DNA from: Phorcus lineatus
Taxonomy: Eukaryota; Mollusca; Gastropoda; Trochida; Trochidae
DNA: 64,000 nucleotides
Assembly: GCA_921293015.1 (NCBI GenBank)
Contig: OV121084.1
Span: 24,610,446-24,674,445, forward strand
Reading direction: 5' to 3'
Shown here: positions 51,468 through 62,619 of the stretch, in pieces
How the letters are laid out: each line of letters begins with the position of its first letter
How positions within the stretch are numbered: position 1 is the first letter of the stretch
Notes under the pieces: model-generated
Database searches by the model: none
Told to the model about the DNA's origin: nothing
What the model saw: only the letters and a program-made list of their open reading frames with translations
Position numbers and translations under genes: made by a program

Positions 51468-51629
51468 AACACGGATATAACGAACTCCAGGGGACCAACG
51501 AATTTAGTTCGCTATATCCGGTGTTCGCTATTCGCGTTTGGCCACCATTTTCGATCATCTTGACGGGACTAAACGATTTGTTCGCTGTATCCGATTGTTC
51601 GCTATATCCGAGTTCGTTATATCCGTGTT
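51468..51629. mobile_element. 162-bp palindromic MITE-like element
   Basis: AACACGGATATAACGAACTC forms a perfect 20-bp terminal inverted repeat at both ends. Inside, the word TTCGCTATATCCG and close variants recur on both sides, so most of the element is one imperfect palindrome. It has no coding capacity. I cannot fix a target-site duplication: the flanks are GTAC on the left and AATAG on the right. It is a non-autonomous DNA transposon by structure; the superfamily is unknown. Confidence 0.8.
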
Positions 51630-52214
51630 AATAGTTATATACGTTTATAGTAGTTAACCAGATTTAAGAGGATGAAAAAGCTATCAATCGGAGACAAACT
51701 AAGAAATCTTACCCTTAGCATCTCTTTGCGACATCTTTGCTCTAAAGTTATATCTTTTTCATATAACGATTCTTTTCTTTGGATTCATTTTGATTTCATT
51801 TAGTTAGCTGGGCATGCTTTCACAAAGCAACCTTTACTTAAGTTAACCTTAACTCCCTTCTTTAACATTGCACTGATGTATCTTTAGTGATTTACGATCG
51901 CCAAAGGCCTTTATGAAAGGAGGCCCAGAACAAATCAAACGTGCAAACTTAAACCGTTAATCGTTTTGATAAAAATATTACATATAACATATTAACTTAT
52001 TCCCCCAAAAATATAGGTTTGTGATTAACTTAAGTTCTGATGTAATTGTTATCATGTTCATAATTTATTTCATCAGTGATTTATGCTTGATAGCAATTCA
52101 ACAATCAATTAAACATAAGATATTAAAGTTACATTTTCAAAGTAGAATTAATGAATTGTGGAAGTCGTTTGTTTGTTTGTTTTTTAGCAAGAGATTTTAA
52201 AACTATCACATACA

Positions 52215-53155
52215 TATATTATCGTACGGAAGCGAAATCTGGGGCCACTCATACCGTGTCCACATTGAGAAAATCCATGCTTCTTTTTCAAACGATTTTT
52301 GTGTGTTAATAAAACGATTTCTTCCAACGCTATACTTGGAGAAATTTGTAGAACTCCCTTATGTGTTAAATATTTCAGTAGATGTATAAAATATTGGTGC
52401 AGAATTATACATATGGAAGATCACCGTCATCCCAAAGCATACTATGATATGTTAATTATAGCTACAAGATGACCATGGCAGCTGCAGTTGGATCTCGCAC
52501 GTACGTTTGCTTTTGTTTCATACTGGCTTTTCATATGTTTGGATCACACAAGAATGTGGAAATATCGATGTGTTTGTTTTTGAATTTCGACAAAGATGTA
52601 AAGATATTGAAATTCAAAATTGGCATTCCAAGGTAACATCGTCATCTTTTCTTGAATACTATGGATCAATCAAGTCTGCCCTGGAAATAGAGAAATACAT
52701 CTTAAAACTTAATTCCAATAAAGATCTTATACGTATTTTTGCAAATTTCGATGTCAAAGCCATAAGTTGAACATTCAACAACAGAGATATAGATATAATG
52801 TTGATATACATAGCGATACACTTATTTGTGACAAATGTGATTTTAATGTTCAACAAGATGAATTTAATTTTCTACTTGTGTGTCCCTTTTATTCTTTGCA
52901 AAGAAAATTGTATATACCCAGCTATTATCATACTTTTCCATCAGAATTAAAATTCAAACAACTTTTAGCAACATCAAATGTGAATGTAATTAAATCGGTT
53001 GCGATATTTCTTAATCGTAACCTGCCTGTGTAAAAAAACAGCTTTTATAATCATTTGTTATCCTGTCCATCCGCAAACTATATGTATTATTTCAAATGAT
53101 TGTACTCTTGGCCATGAGGCCTCAATTACTGAATAAACTTCTTCTTCTTCTTCTA
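52215..53155 (+). pseudogene. decayed LINE (non-LTR retrotransposon) 3' end
   Basis: The region downstream of the reverse transcriptase of a LINE polyprotein is visible in pieces. LSYGSEIWG is at about 52219, followed by IEKIHASF. An open frame from 52507 carries GFSYVWITQECGN and IEIQNWHSKV. A frame-shifted continuation from about 52767 carries CDKC and FNFLLVCPFYSLQRKLYIP, the typical zinc-finger-like C-terminus of such elements. Stops near 52386 and 52450 and a frameshift near 52760 mark it as dead. The 3' end has GAATAAAC followed by a (CTT)n tail at 53139-53154, as expected for target-primed insertion. The 5' part is missing. Confidence 0.85.
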
Positions 53156-53189
53156 TAATGGCGAAATGGCAAGAACTTTTACTCTCTCC

Positions 53190-53600
53190 CAATTATTTAG
53201 GGATGAATATTTTCTCAAACTATTCTTAAGAAATAAAATAACATTGGAATGTTCTATGGTATACATTACTGAAGGAAAAGGAGCTAGGATATATTTACGC
53301 TCCATTCTCAATTACTGAAGTAGCATATTAGCATATATATATATTCTTTGGTTGGCGTTGAAGAATAAAGTAGAATTATTTCATTCATTCTTCAACCTTT
53401 CTTCAAGGATACAAAATCATATATTCTTTTATTCTCTATAAGAGGTTATATAGAATGGATATGTATTCCCTAACTATTTCTAAGGATAAATAATAACATA
53501 TATTCTCTATCTTTTCTTACGGGATAAAATAGCAGGTCAATATGCTTTTAGCACGGACATATATTCTACAACTATATCCTTTAAGAATAAAGTGGTTCGT
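53190..53600. repeat. degenerate repeat with ATATATTCT and AAGAATAAA words
   Basis: Words of the kind CATATATTCT, AACTATTTCTTA and AGAATAAA(A/G)TAG recur about every 70-80 bp. They are too diverged to draw unit borders by eye. Confidence 0.35.
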
Positions 53601-54549
53601 TAAAGAACATACAAATGCTAGTTATCTGTGTTTTGTATTCCTATCATTTGTTCCATAGAACAACTTCGTGGACAAATGGATATCGGGGAAATTGCTAACA
53701 GGAAAACAACAAGAACGGACACGTCAGAAATACACAAAAATGTAAAGATATTAACAATTGTCCTTCCTCTCTATCCATATGATAGAGCGATGACATTTAT
53801 CAAGTACCGTAATCGTTTATCAATGGCCACTAATCTAGACGGCAATTTGTTGATGAATACAGTGACTGAAGACAGTGAAAATGTCAATAAAATATATTAG
53901 CACTCCAGCATGTGGCTAGCAAGCGCTGTTGTGGAGCTTGGACAGAGGTTCGGATCACCAATATCCGGGCCGGAGCGAGTAACAATAGCCGTGAAGAGAC
54001 CACCAGAGTCCGACAATTCTCTTCACTCTTCCAGCCAGTCTCCATTAAGGATTGCGGTTAGTCCTGTACCGCCACTTCCGTGTTTATAAGCCTTCTTCCG
54101 TATCTATGATTTGAGATTGTTGTTTATGTAGCGGTTATCACATAAGATATAAGTTTCGGAGAGCTCTTTATTGTAGAGGTTGCGCTGATAGTCGGAACTA
54201 AATGATTTTTTTTGCGAATGCAGCGATATAGTTTTTTCTAAAGGTGTAGGTCATTTCTATGTGTTTATTTGATGATTTAAGATTTACTGAATTTATAACC
54301 GGATGTACATTTCAAAGGGTGCCATTATGAGAGTTGGTATGAGTTTCAACCTTCAAATATAAGTAAATGCAGTGATAGAACCATAAAGAATTCAAGAAGC
54401 ATAGACTTGTCTTCTCAAGAAGCCTTAAATTGGAAGATTAATACCAGAAAATAAATTTTAAAAACAATATCATGCATGATCTTTCATATTGATTTTCGAC
54501 TGAGGTCTTCCAATCCCGAGTGGTAAAAATACCAATATTTCTTTTAGAT

Positions 54550-55080
54550 TAAAAAAAAGAAAATCTTTTAAACGGCCCAACCAAGAAGTAGTTGAAGAAG
54601 GCCACAAAGAATCAGAACAAGTAAAACGAGGAAAGACGACAGTTCAGAAGAAGAAAGAAAAGAAGGGGAAGCAGAAACAACAACACTGTTCAATGAAGAA
54701 TGTAAGAATAGAGAGATTAAAGTAGTAGAAACAGGGAAAGATGAAGAGTGAGATGTAGAAATAACGAAGAGTGGGTAAATAAGAGGACTAGTGCAAAAGG
54801 AAGAAAAGATGAGAATTAAACAGAAGAAGAAGAAAGGGAAGACATAGAGGAGGAGGAAGAAGAAGAAGAAGAAGATGGAAAAGAAGTCGAAAGAAGCCAT
54901 GCAAAGATGAAGAAACTTAAGAAGTAAAAAAGAGACCAAGGAAGAAGAATAAGTAAAAAGGAAACAGAGGATGAATAAGAAGATGATGACGGAGAAGAAG
55001 AGGAAGACGAAGTAAAAGGAAGACATTAGGAAGAAGAAGAAGTAAAGAGAAGACACAGAAGAAGAAGAAACTTAACAAGG
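54550..55080. repeat. 500-bp purine-rich (GAA/AAG) tract
   Basis: The plus strand is overwhelmingly A and G, with (GAA)n and (AGAAG)n runs, densest at 54820-55080. The complementary strand gives a spurious 162-codon frame of Phe, Ser and Leu, which is not a gene. Confidence 0.85.
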
Positions 55081-55099
55081 GGAAACAACAGAATACCAA

Positions 55100-56020
55100 T
55101 CAGACAAGGGGACAATCGGTCTCCCCCTTCACTACGACAATCTTCAACCTTTGGTCCGGTTTGATTACTTCGAAGTCCGAATTTATAAATCATAAAAAAG
55201 ATAAAAACACTTTCAAGAAACACTTTGAGCGACACACAAACATAATTATTGATTTAATACAACTCTTTTATTAGAAAGAATATTTGTCCAAAGCAAGCTG
55301 TGGCACCGGATTGAGAGTTCAATGACGGAGACACGCCACACCTATCTTGCTTCATCTTGTGGAAATCTCACATCATGTGTCTCTAATGAAATATGAAAGA
55401 TATATGGAATATTAATAAATAACAGATTCATACCCTGACATTGACAACAAGACGCTAATCTGAATTACAAATGAGACTGTCACTGTCCCTTCAACAGGTC
55501 GGCGTTCATAGAATGTTTTATCTTTATATTCATCTTCATATCTGTACCCTATTACTTCTTTGCCTTTTCGTTTAACAATTAGTCTCTGAAATAAAATTCC
55601 AAAAACATGAACACTGAGTCTTTTTAACATCTAATTAAGGTGAATTCCTTTTTAAAAAAGATTTTATTGTTTAAAAGAGGAATACAAATACTCATAGTGA
55701 TTAAAAAAAACTTATTCAACAATAAAGCGATTTTTTAGAATATGATTTAACATAGATGTGAGGTTAACGCACACCAAGGACATGCACATTTAAACTCCTT
55801 TTTAAACAATTGTTGATTACTAACACAATTTTTTTTCAAGTCTGTGTTAGAGAATCGTGTCTTCGTAAATCCAAGAGTTAAATTGAAGAAAAGTGATTCA
55901 GTTCTATCACAAGTATTAAGACACTCCATTCTTCGCCTGTTAATATAAGGAAATTATTTTATGCAAATCTTAAAATTACATAAGGGTCATTTTTCTAATT
56001 TAGAGTTAATGCTAAGAATA
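55100..56020. other. intergenic sequence, nothing recognised
   Basis: AT-rich DNA with short open frames that have no domain or splice context. Confidence 0.45.
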
Positions 56021-56030
56021 TGTAAATGAA

Positions 56031-56757
56031 CAGGTAATCTCGACTCTCATTGCAACCGAAGTCAATGTTTCATATTGTGACATCGAAAACAAAACAAAAA
56101 ATTACTAAAAACACTTGAGAGAAAGTGTGTTTTGTTTCCGGCCATGTATGCGGGATTGTAATGTGGGCGACACTTGAACAGTTTGTCTGATTTACGCCTC
56201 CCCAGAAGCTGTGTTACACTCCCTCAGTAAACACACAGATTAATTTGTCGCCCCTATCTTCACCTGACCCTCATCTCAAGGTGTAGGTAATTTTCTTGGG
56301 CCTCAGGTAACAATCAAACAGGTAATCTTGACTGGGGGCAATCAATAGGCTGTCTCACCTGAGCGTTCAGGTAATTAATCTTGTACACGCGCCATCTTGC
56401 ACGGACAGCTGCTTGCCGAGCTGAGACCAACATCAATCTTGCCTCGTCCGGGTCTTGCCGCTGATAGAGTGATGTCTGTAATTATGACCTGCGGCTAGAT
56501 TACGTCATATACATGACACCCAATACTAACGCTACCCCTTTCAATGATGACTTAAATTTAATGAAATTCGCTAGTCCACCAAATGTCGACCTGACGGAAC
56601 CACTTAGAGTATTAAGCCAGATCAGTTGGTCAGACTGCCCCAGGCGCTCAGAGGTGGACATTAAACCGATCATAGTGGTTATTATTGCTCGTGCCGGGCG
56701 TGATGAACACTTTTCATTGTGACGTCACACCTGCAATCACCTGTACCTAACAGGTAA
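56031..56757. promoter_or_regulatory. cluster of CAGGTAA/CACCTG E2-box motifs
   Basis: Exact CAGGTAA occurs at 56031, 56304, 56319, 56368 and 56751, and CACCTG occurs several more times (about 56262, 56356, 56728 and 56739). CAGGTA/CAGGTG is the binding core of ZEB and Snail-type zinc fingers and of some basic helix-loop-helix proteins. The segment is also GC-richer than its flanks and lacks a gene, so it is a candidate enhancer. Confidence 0.4.
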
Positions 56758-57980
56758 CAACTGGCACCTTGAAGATTACGAAACATATGTAATAAGATAG
56801 ACGTGCTCAGTAACTTGAAACATTCTCGTTCGAGCAATCAACACCATATGTCGAGAGGGTTAGCTTCACGGTGTGCTTTCTTTGTGAGGGGCCGGTATCT
56901 ACAGGTCTTGATTGTAACGACACAGGCTGGCAGCAGATGATACGACAGAAGAAATATTTTGACCGTTGTGAATACTGCCTTTGCAACAATCTTCATTTGA
57001 TTTTCCCCCTCATTTCCTTGAAAAGTTTTTTAGAACTTATTTATTTCCAAAATCGATTTTAAATTTATTATCATCATATTAACAACCTTCTTGTAAAAGA
57101 AATATCTCAAGACATGAATAACCACCATGTTTCTATAAAAGAGTTTAACAAAACTGAATTAAGATATTTGTATACCTATATATGTTTCATAACAGTGTTG
57201 TTATTGATGTTGACGTGGTTGATTTGTAATAAGGATCATTTGGTGTGTTTACTTACTTACCCGTTGTCAACTATATGTAATATATAATCAACAAAATAAG
57301 AAAAAGACCATCCCGATCTTCATTATCGATTGAGATATTCTATGGTTCATATAATGATCAAAATTATAGTTTAATATTGGAGTGGCCCTTAACTTATGTT
57401 CATGAGTATACACAGACACAATGAAGAAGTTCTCTCATCATCTCTCTTTGATCCTATGGTGAAGCGTTTACCTTGATCTTTCTAATGAACATTTATGAGG
57501 AATTTGGTCAAAGAAGATCAAGAAAGCATGAAAGCTTCGTGCGATTTATCATTTCCAATATCTTAAGTATGATTGAGTTTAATCATGCGAATAAGCTAGT
57601 CGCATCCCAGACATAGGCAACCCTTGTGCTTGTTTAGAAGTCCATGCGTGATAAAACAAAATTTCCAATAGGCCATTACAGAAGTCTTATGATTTGCGTT
57701 ATAGCATGACGTAGAGATTGAAGTTTTACTATTTGCAAAAAAATCAATTATGATAGGTGTTAATTTAAAACATGAACTTTTAGGGTAACAGCCAAATGTG
57801 GTTTAAACATTTTTTTATTCAGAAAGCGAATCTGGTTTGGTAAACAAGCAAATCTTTGCTTATATTGATACCGCATCCGTACAAAAATGATAAATAGTAC
57901 ACAAGAACTAGACAAGAAACAAAAACAGAGCACCGTAAACATATCATTTCATCAATTGAGCATCTACAAATTTAGAGTAA

Positions 57981-59660
57981 AGCCCCCGTCACAACCCATC
58001 GTGCGTGCAATTCGTTCGTACGTTTTTTGGGGAGGCCACGGTCGCTACGTTTTTCTGAAAACGTAGGGTGGATTTATCAAGAAGAGAGAGGAAGTTTGCC
58101 AACGCACGTCACACGCACGTTGTAAGTACGTCAAACGCACGTGGTACGTAAGTGGCCTGTCGACACGTCTGGCAGTGAGGAGCTGCTTGCATCGTACGAT
58201 GCGCACGTGGTACGTGCGTGTGGCTTGCGTACAACATGCGTACAACGTGCGTGTGATGTGCGATTGTCACATTGTCGTACGGGGGCCGTGCGTCTCACGT
58301 AAAGTGTCCTTACACCATGTACGTTGTAAGTGCGTGCGAGTGCAATGAGGGTTTTCCCGCCCGATTGACAGGTGCTTGGTACACATTGTCACATGTGCTG
58401 GCGCCACAAGATGCCGCTCATTCCACCGCTCCGGGTCCTGATGCTGCAAGAGCAACTTCAGATGGCAGCACAGGAGTTCGACGTGGCCAGCCCTGGATCT
58501 GTTTTCCTATGAAACATAAAGAAAAGGCACTAAATGTTTGACAATACCAATAGCTCAACTTATTCATGGTACATGATATATCCTAGAATTCTGAAAGCAT
58601 GATAATGCTATGGAAAGCGAATGTGAAAGTAGGAACACGACTCTCATAGGGGTTCCGTCAGATCTTAGATGAGTGACAACCCAAGCAAGCATAACCTACG
58701 GAAAGAATCAAAGATATGATTGAATGAGATTGACATGGAAGCACGCATATTTCTTCAGAAATAAAATCTAAATGGCAGAATGAGGGTACTTACTGGTTGT
58801 TTGAAGTTCTGTGGCCAGCTGGTCCAGGAGTTTGTCCTTCCGTTGCTGGTTCATGTAATTGGCGTCAGACTTGTCATAAAAACAGGGGTTGACCGAGAAG
58901 AATTCAACCAGACGCTCCTCCGTTTGTAATGAAAACGAACACGTGGTCTTTGACCCACCCCCTTCTTCATGAGACTCCGATCCCCCAGCAGCACCCTCCT
59001 CTGGATCGGAAGCTCTGGCGTCGTTGTCTGTGTCCTCTGTCCTCTCCTCGTCCTCTCTGGCCCTCTCATCCGAGGCCCGTTGGGCTGCTGCCTTTCTACG
59101 TGCAGAGGAGCACTTTCTTTGTGTTTTCTTCGGCGGCATGTTCTCTTCAAATGATGGCAATCGTCCGTCGGCTCGGCCTATATCCTAAAAAACGTTGCCC
59201 AAAACGTGCGTTGTACGTGCTTACTCGGTACGTTGTATGTGCTTACTAGGTACGATCGACGTGCGTTTTCATTAATTATTTGATAGTTAAACTTTGGACG
59301 TGCCGAGTAAGCACGAACTACGCACGTACAACGCACGTTGTACGCACGTGCAACGTGCGTCGTTCGTAGAGTGTGAGTGGTAAGCTTGAAAAAAACGCAC
59401 GATGTCGGTGCGTTGTGCGTGCCGTTGTCGTACAGGGCACGCACGTCAATCGTACGGAGGAAAATTCGCAGCCCATTCGTAGACTGCACGCAGCGAAAGT
59501 TCTGCATGCACTAAAAGTTCTACGACGAGTCTGCGTGCTCCAAATTTGTCCAAAATCGGTACGGCGTCGGTACCGAGGATGCACGAATTCCCCAATTTAC
59601 CCCACGTTTTTGTCGGTAGACAGCACGCAGCTGCACGTACGACGGGTTGTGACGGGGGTT
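57981..59660. mobile_element. 1,680-bp DNA transposon with TAA flanks and MADF gene (PIF/Harbinger-like)
   Basis: The ends are inverted repeats of 29 bp with three mismatches: left AGCCCCCGTCACAACCC..., right (reverse complement) AACCCCCGTCACAACCC.... Both ends are flanked by TAA (57978-57980 and 59661-59663), which fits the 3-bp TWA target duplication of PIF/Harbinger elements. About 300-450 bp next to each end is crowded with ACGTGCGT/ACGCACGT words. The centre holds a minus-strand gene for a MADF-like protein, the class of accessory protein found beside Harbinger transposases. No DDE transposase is present, so the copy is probably non-autonomous. The superfamily assignment is inferred; the element boundaries are seen directly. 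Confidence 0.8.
58794..59160 (-). CDS. MADF/Myb-like DNA-binding protein exon inside the transposon
   Basis: This open exon of 122 codons starts MPSFEEN (or at the second ATG, 59139, MPPKKTQRKCSS) and ends at a strong donor, ACCA/GTAAGTACC. The N-terminus is rich in Lys and Arg (nuclear-localisation-like), followed by an acidic, Gly-rich linker. The C-terminal part, EERLVEFFSVNPCFYDKSDA then NYMNQQRKDKLLDQLATELQ, fits the start of a MADF domain: helix, N-P-C-aromatic-D turn, then K-LL---A-EL. The remainder of the domain would be in a following exon. I see no convincing one between 57981 and 58780, so the gene may be truncated. The protein probably helps the transposase bind the element ends. 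Expression is unknown. Confidence 0.6.
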
Positions 59661-59663
59661 TAA

Positions 59664-61800
59664 GTAGGATACCACATGCAGTTATTTGACGTCATCGGAT
59701 AAATGACGTATAGTCTTTATCAGATAGTTCACCGCAGCAAGTTGCAGCAAGTTTTGTGCTTTCATCGTATCTAGAAAATCTGAGGTTACTCTTTCAGAGT
59801 CTACAAAATATTTTGGTAACTAATGATATGCTTATTTCTTGCTTTGATTTTCTTTAAAAGTTTGTACTTATTTCATCTTCCAAATATAAGGCATGGAAAG
59901 TTTCTCCAGTTTTCTAATATGCAAAACAGGAATTCACGATAAATCTATCAAATGTTATCATGCATATCAAACGTTATGAAAGACCTCGGGGCTGTTTTAC
60001 ATTTTATTGTTATTATCTTAATTTGAACATTGTTTATTCATGTGTTGGCACTTTCATTTCAGAAACAAAATGTTAGTTTAACGTTCTTGCTGAATGGTCA
60101 AAATAAATTTGGCAATAGCTTGCTATAAACCTGCATCTTGTTGAGCATTGACACTCTCATCTTGTGAAGTAACACTGGTAAACCACGTTCAATTAGTAAA
60201 TGTGTTGAATCTAACAAAGCTCTGTCTGAGAGCGATTAATTGTGAATTAACAATGCATGATACGGCAAACAGGTAAAGACACTCATCCTGCCCCATCCCG
60301 ATATTCACCCAGTCCCCTCCCCGGGGGTCTCCTTTCCGACCCCCAAGGGGTGATATATTACATATCCACCCCTCTGTTGTCCACTCGGCTAACAAGTCAG
60401 GTGGAAGAGCTCAATAACCTTCTCGGTGCCAGGTCGTTACCGACTCGACAGCTACATATGATCATGGCCGTAGACGAGTTAATGAGGCGCCATCTTGGCA
60501 CCCTGTTCCGCTGACCATTATGTGAATCGCATACCGTATCTCCTCGAATCATGGACTCACAATTAAAAGGACGACCTTTGAACTCATTAAAACATTTAAT
60601 TTAGTGAACCGTCACTCCATTTCTTTAACAAGAGTTGCCTTGATAGCTTAAGATTCTTCATTACAGGTGACTCTAGCTCTAATCAACTCGTATAGCAGTG
60701 TTTCTTTTGGGAATCCGGACAAATTCGAGTACAGCGTCTTTCTGATTTTATTTTTTAGAATTAAGGCTTTTTTAAGGTTAACTATGTTTGAAACAGCTGA
60801 AATCTAGACCAGCGTTTCGTAACCGGCATTTATTTTGGACCGAAGTATTTTCGAGACAAACTTTTCTTTAGGTCGGCATGTAAAGAAGAAGCATGCGTCG
60901 TTAGGAGCCTTCAATTAGATTCTCGTGATGATAAGAACAATTACGGTATTTGCAGAACCATATTCATCTTTTGTCTTCAACGTTTCCATTTTCGTGAGCT
61001 GGACGGACGCGCCGCTAATGGCTATCTATGATGAAAGAGTTTGACGTATCTCTAAAAATTTAGCGTTAATAATTCATATCTAATCAGAGATATTGGCGCG
61101 GCGATGAAAGCTCGTGGAGGAAGAGGGGAGGCTTGTCTATGACTTCTATTAGATTAATACTCGATCCGCTCGCCTGTTTGTATTTGTGTTTTGAGTTTTA
61201 ATATTTCCCACTGGGATGCATGCCATCTTTTGAACTTAGTCTTCTCATTAACAAAGTGCTGAGGCGAGAGAACGCTGCTTGGAGCTGGCGGGGGGAGGGA
61301 TTCAGGGGGATAGCACTCGTCTTGGGGTCATAGCTACCCAGATTACTTCAGTGATGATAAGGTTTTACTCTTGAGGGGAGATATATGTTTGGAAACGATA
61401 GAAGAAGATACTGTATGAATATAAGGTTTATGGATCGTGTCGTTAATTTCCTTAAAATCAAAATTTATCAATCGAATTGATGACTTTACAGGTTTGGTTT
61501 AAAGATACCCGAATAGTTCTAGACAATATAATTTGCTAAATAATAACCCAGCAACTTAACACAACGTATGAGAAGAGCTATAGAGTTTATTTACGTCATA
61601 TGAAGTCATCAACGAAATGTCTCATTTAAATATGTCACACATTCACAACGTTGGGGTTACTCTGGGAGGTCAAAAGAAACTTTATCATTTCATCAGGGGA
61701 CAAAAACGACTTCTTCCAAAATAACTTACTAATTAACTTCACTTAAATGTGTAACAAACTTCACTTAAATGTGTAACGCAAATCATTAGCAGAGGACGTT
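59664..61800. other. intergenic sequence with GC-richer patches
   Basis: Noncoding DNA. Patches at about 60240-60520 and 61090-61330 are GC-richer, with short unassigned open frames. No RNA or gene signature. Confidence 0.4.
61735..61777. repeat. tandem duplication, 22-bp unit
   Basis: AACTTCACTTAAATGTGTAAC occurs twice, at 61735 and 61757. Confidence 0.95.
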
Positions 61801-61824
61801 TTGCAAAATAAACAGAGATAACAT

Positions 61825-61895
61825 TAGGGAAATAATGATAATAATAGTTTATTTTTGTAAAGCGGTCATTTCAACGCTTTGGGTTGCTCGAAAGC
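61825..61895 (+). repeat. probable dispersed repeat fragment
   Basis: (AATAATGATAATAATAG) followed by TTTATTTTTGTAAAGCGGTC and CAACGCTTTGGGTTGCTCGA. This resembles a widespread animal repeat type that starts with an AAT run and carries paired AAAGCGC-like words. Family not named. Confidence 0.35.
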
Positions 61896-62089
61896 ATCAA
61901 TAAAAAGTGATGTTTGGGCGCCCTATATCACACTTACATACTTTGTATAAAATCATAAAGACATTTAAACAAAATTTTTCTTTAACATTTAAAGACTGGC
62001 AAAGACTCTCGACACCCTAATGGACCCCAAAAAAGATTTATACGTGATAGATGCACCAGTGACAATGTAAGATAAAGTATGCTATCATG

Positions 62090-62610
62090 TTTGAACTGAC
62101 AAAGACAAGCAAACAGGACCTTTTGATTCTTAATGATTTTGATAAAGATTTCGATACAGTCTCTGAAGATTTTTTAATTAAAGTTCTAAAAAATTGTCTT
62201 TTAACAGTACAAAACGGAAAAATAGATTAATGAAAATGCATCTTCTTGTACAAAAAAAAAATCATCTTTCCTTTTTCTTGCCTAATAAGCACGGATGTGG
62301 AAAAGGATACCTACTATTTCCATGCTTATTCATTTTCGTGGCAGAAAATATTGGGACTTTGATCAGAAACAACAAAGATTTTAAAGGATTTGAAATCAAT
62401 AAAGTAGAATACAAAATGAGACAAAATTTTGACCATACGGAATTAAAAGGATATGAATATGAAAATGGTCTTAAAACAGCCCTAGAAACAGTAAATGGTT
62501 TAAACATAATATCAGGACTTACCTGCTACAATGCAAAAAAACTATGGTTTATGATTTGTGAAATGGTTGGAATCAAAGTGACACTGTGCCCTGAGATAAG
62601 TATAGATTGA
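62090..62610 (+). pseudogene. decayed LINE reverse-transcriptase fragment
   Basis: The stretch at about 62125-62200 reads LILNDFDKDFDTVSEDFL, matching reverse-transcriptase motif A (DFxKAFDxL). After a frameshift, 62194-62610 reads GCGKG, LFPCLFIFVAENIGTLIRNN, KDFKGFEI, then FDHTE where a working enzyme has the catalytic YADD, then a NGLNIISGL segment. The motif order and spacing are those of LINE ORF2. Loss of the YADD aspartates and the frameshift show it is dead. Confidence 0.75.
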
Positions 62611-62619
62611 CATGGAGGT

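Noticed and set aside
54568..55056. 162-codon Phe/Ser/Leu-rich frame resembling a membrane protein
   Set aside because: It is the complement of the purine tract; extreme composition explains the open frame and its hydrophobic look.
58272..58541. Open frames on both strands in the left half of the transposon as a second transposon gene
   Set aside because: No transposase or MADF similarity that I can see. A possible acceptor at 58499 leads only to a 13-codon tail.
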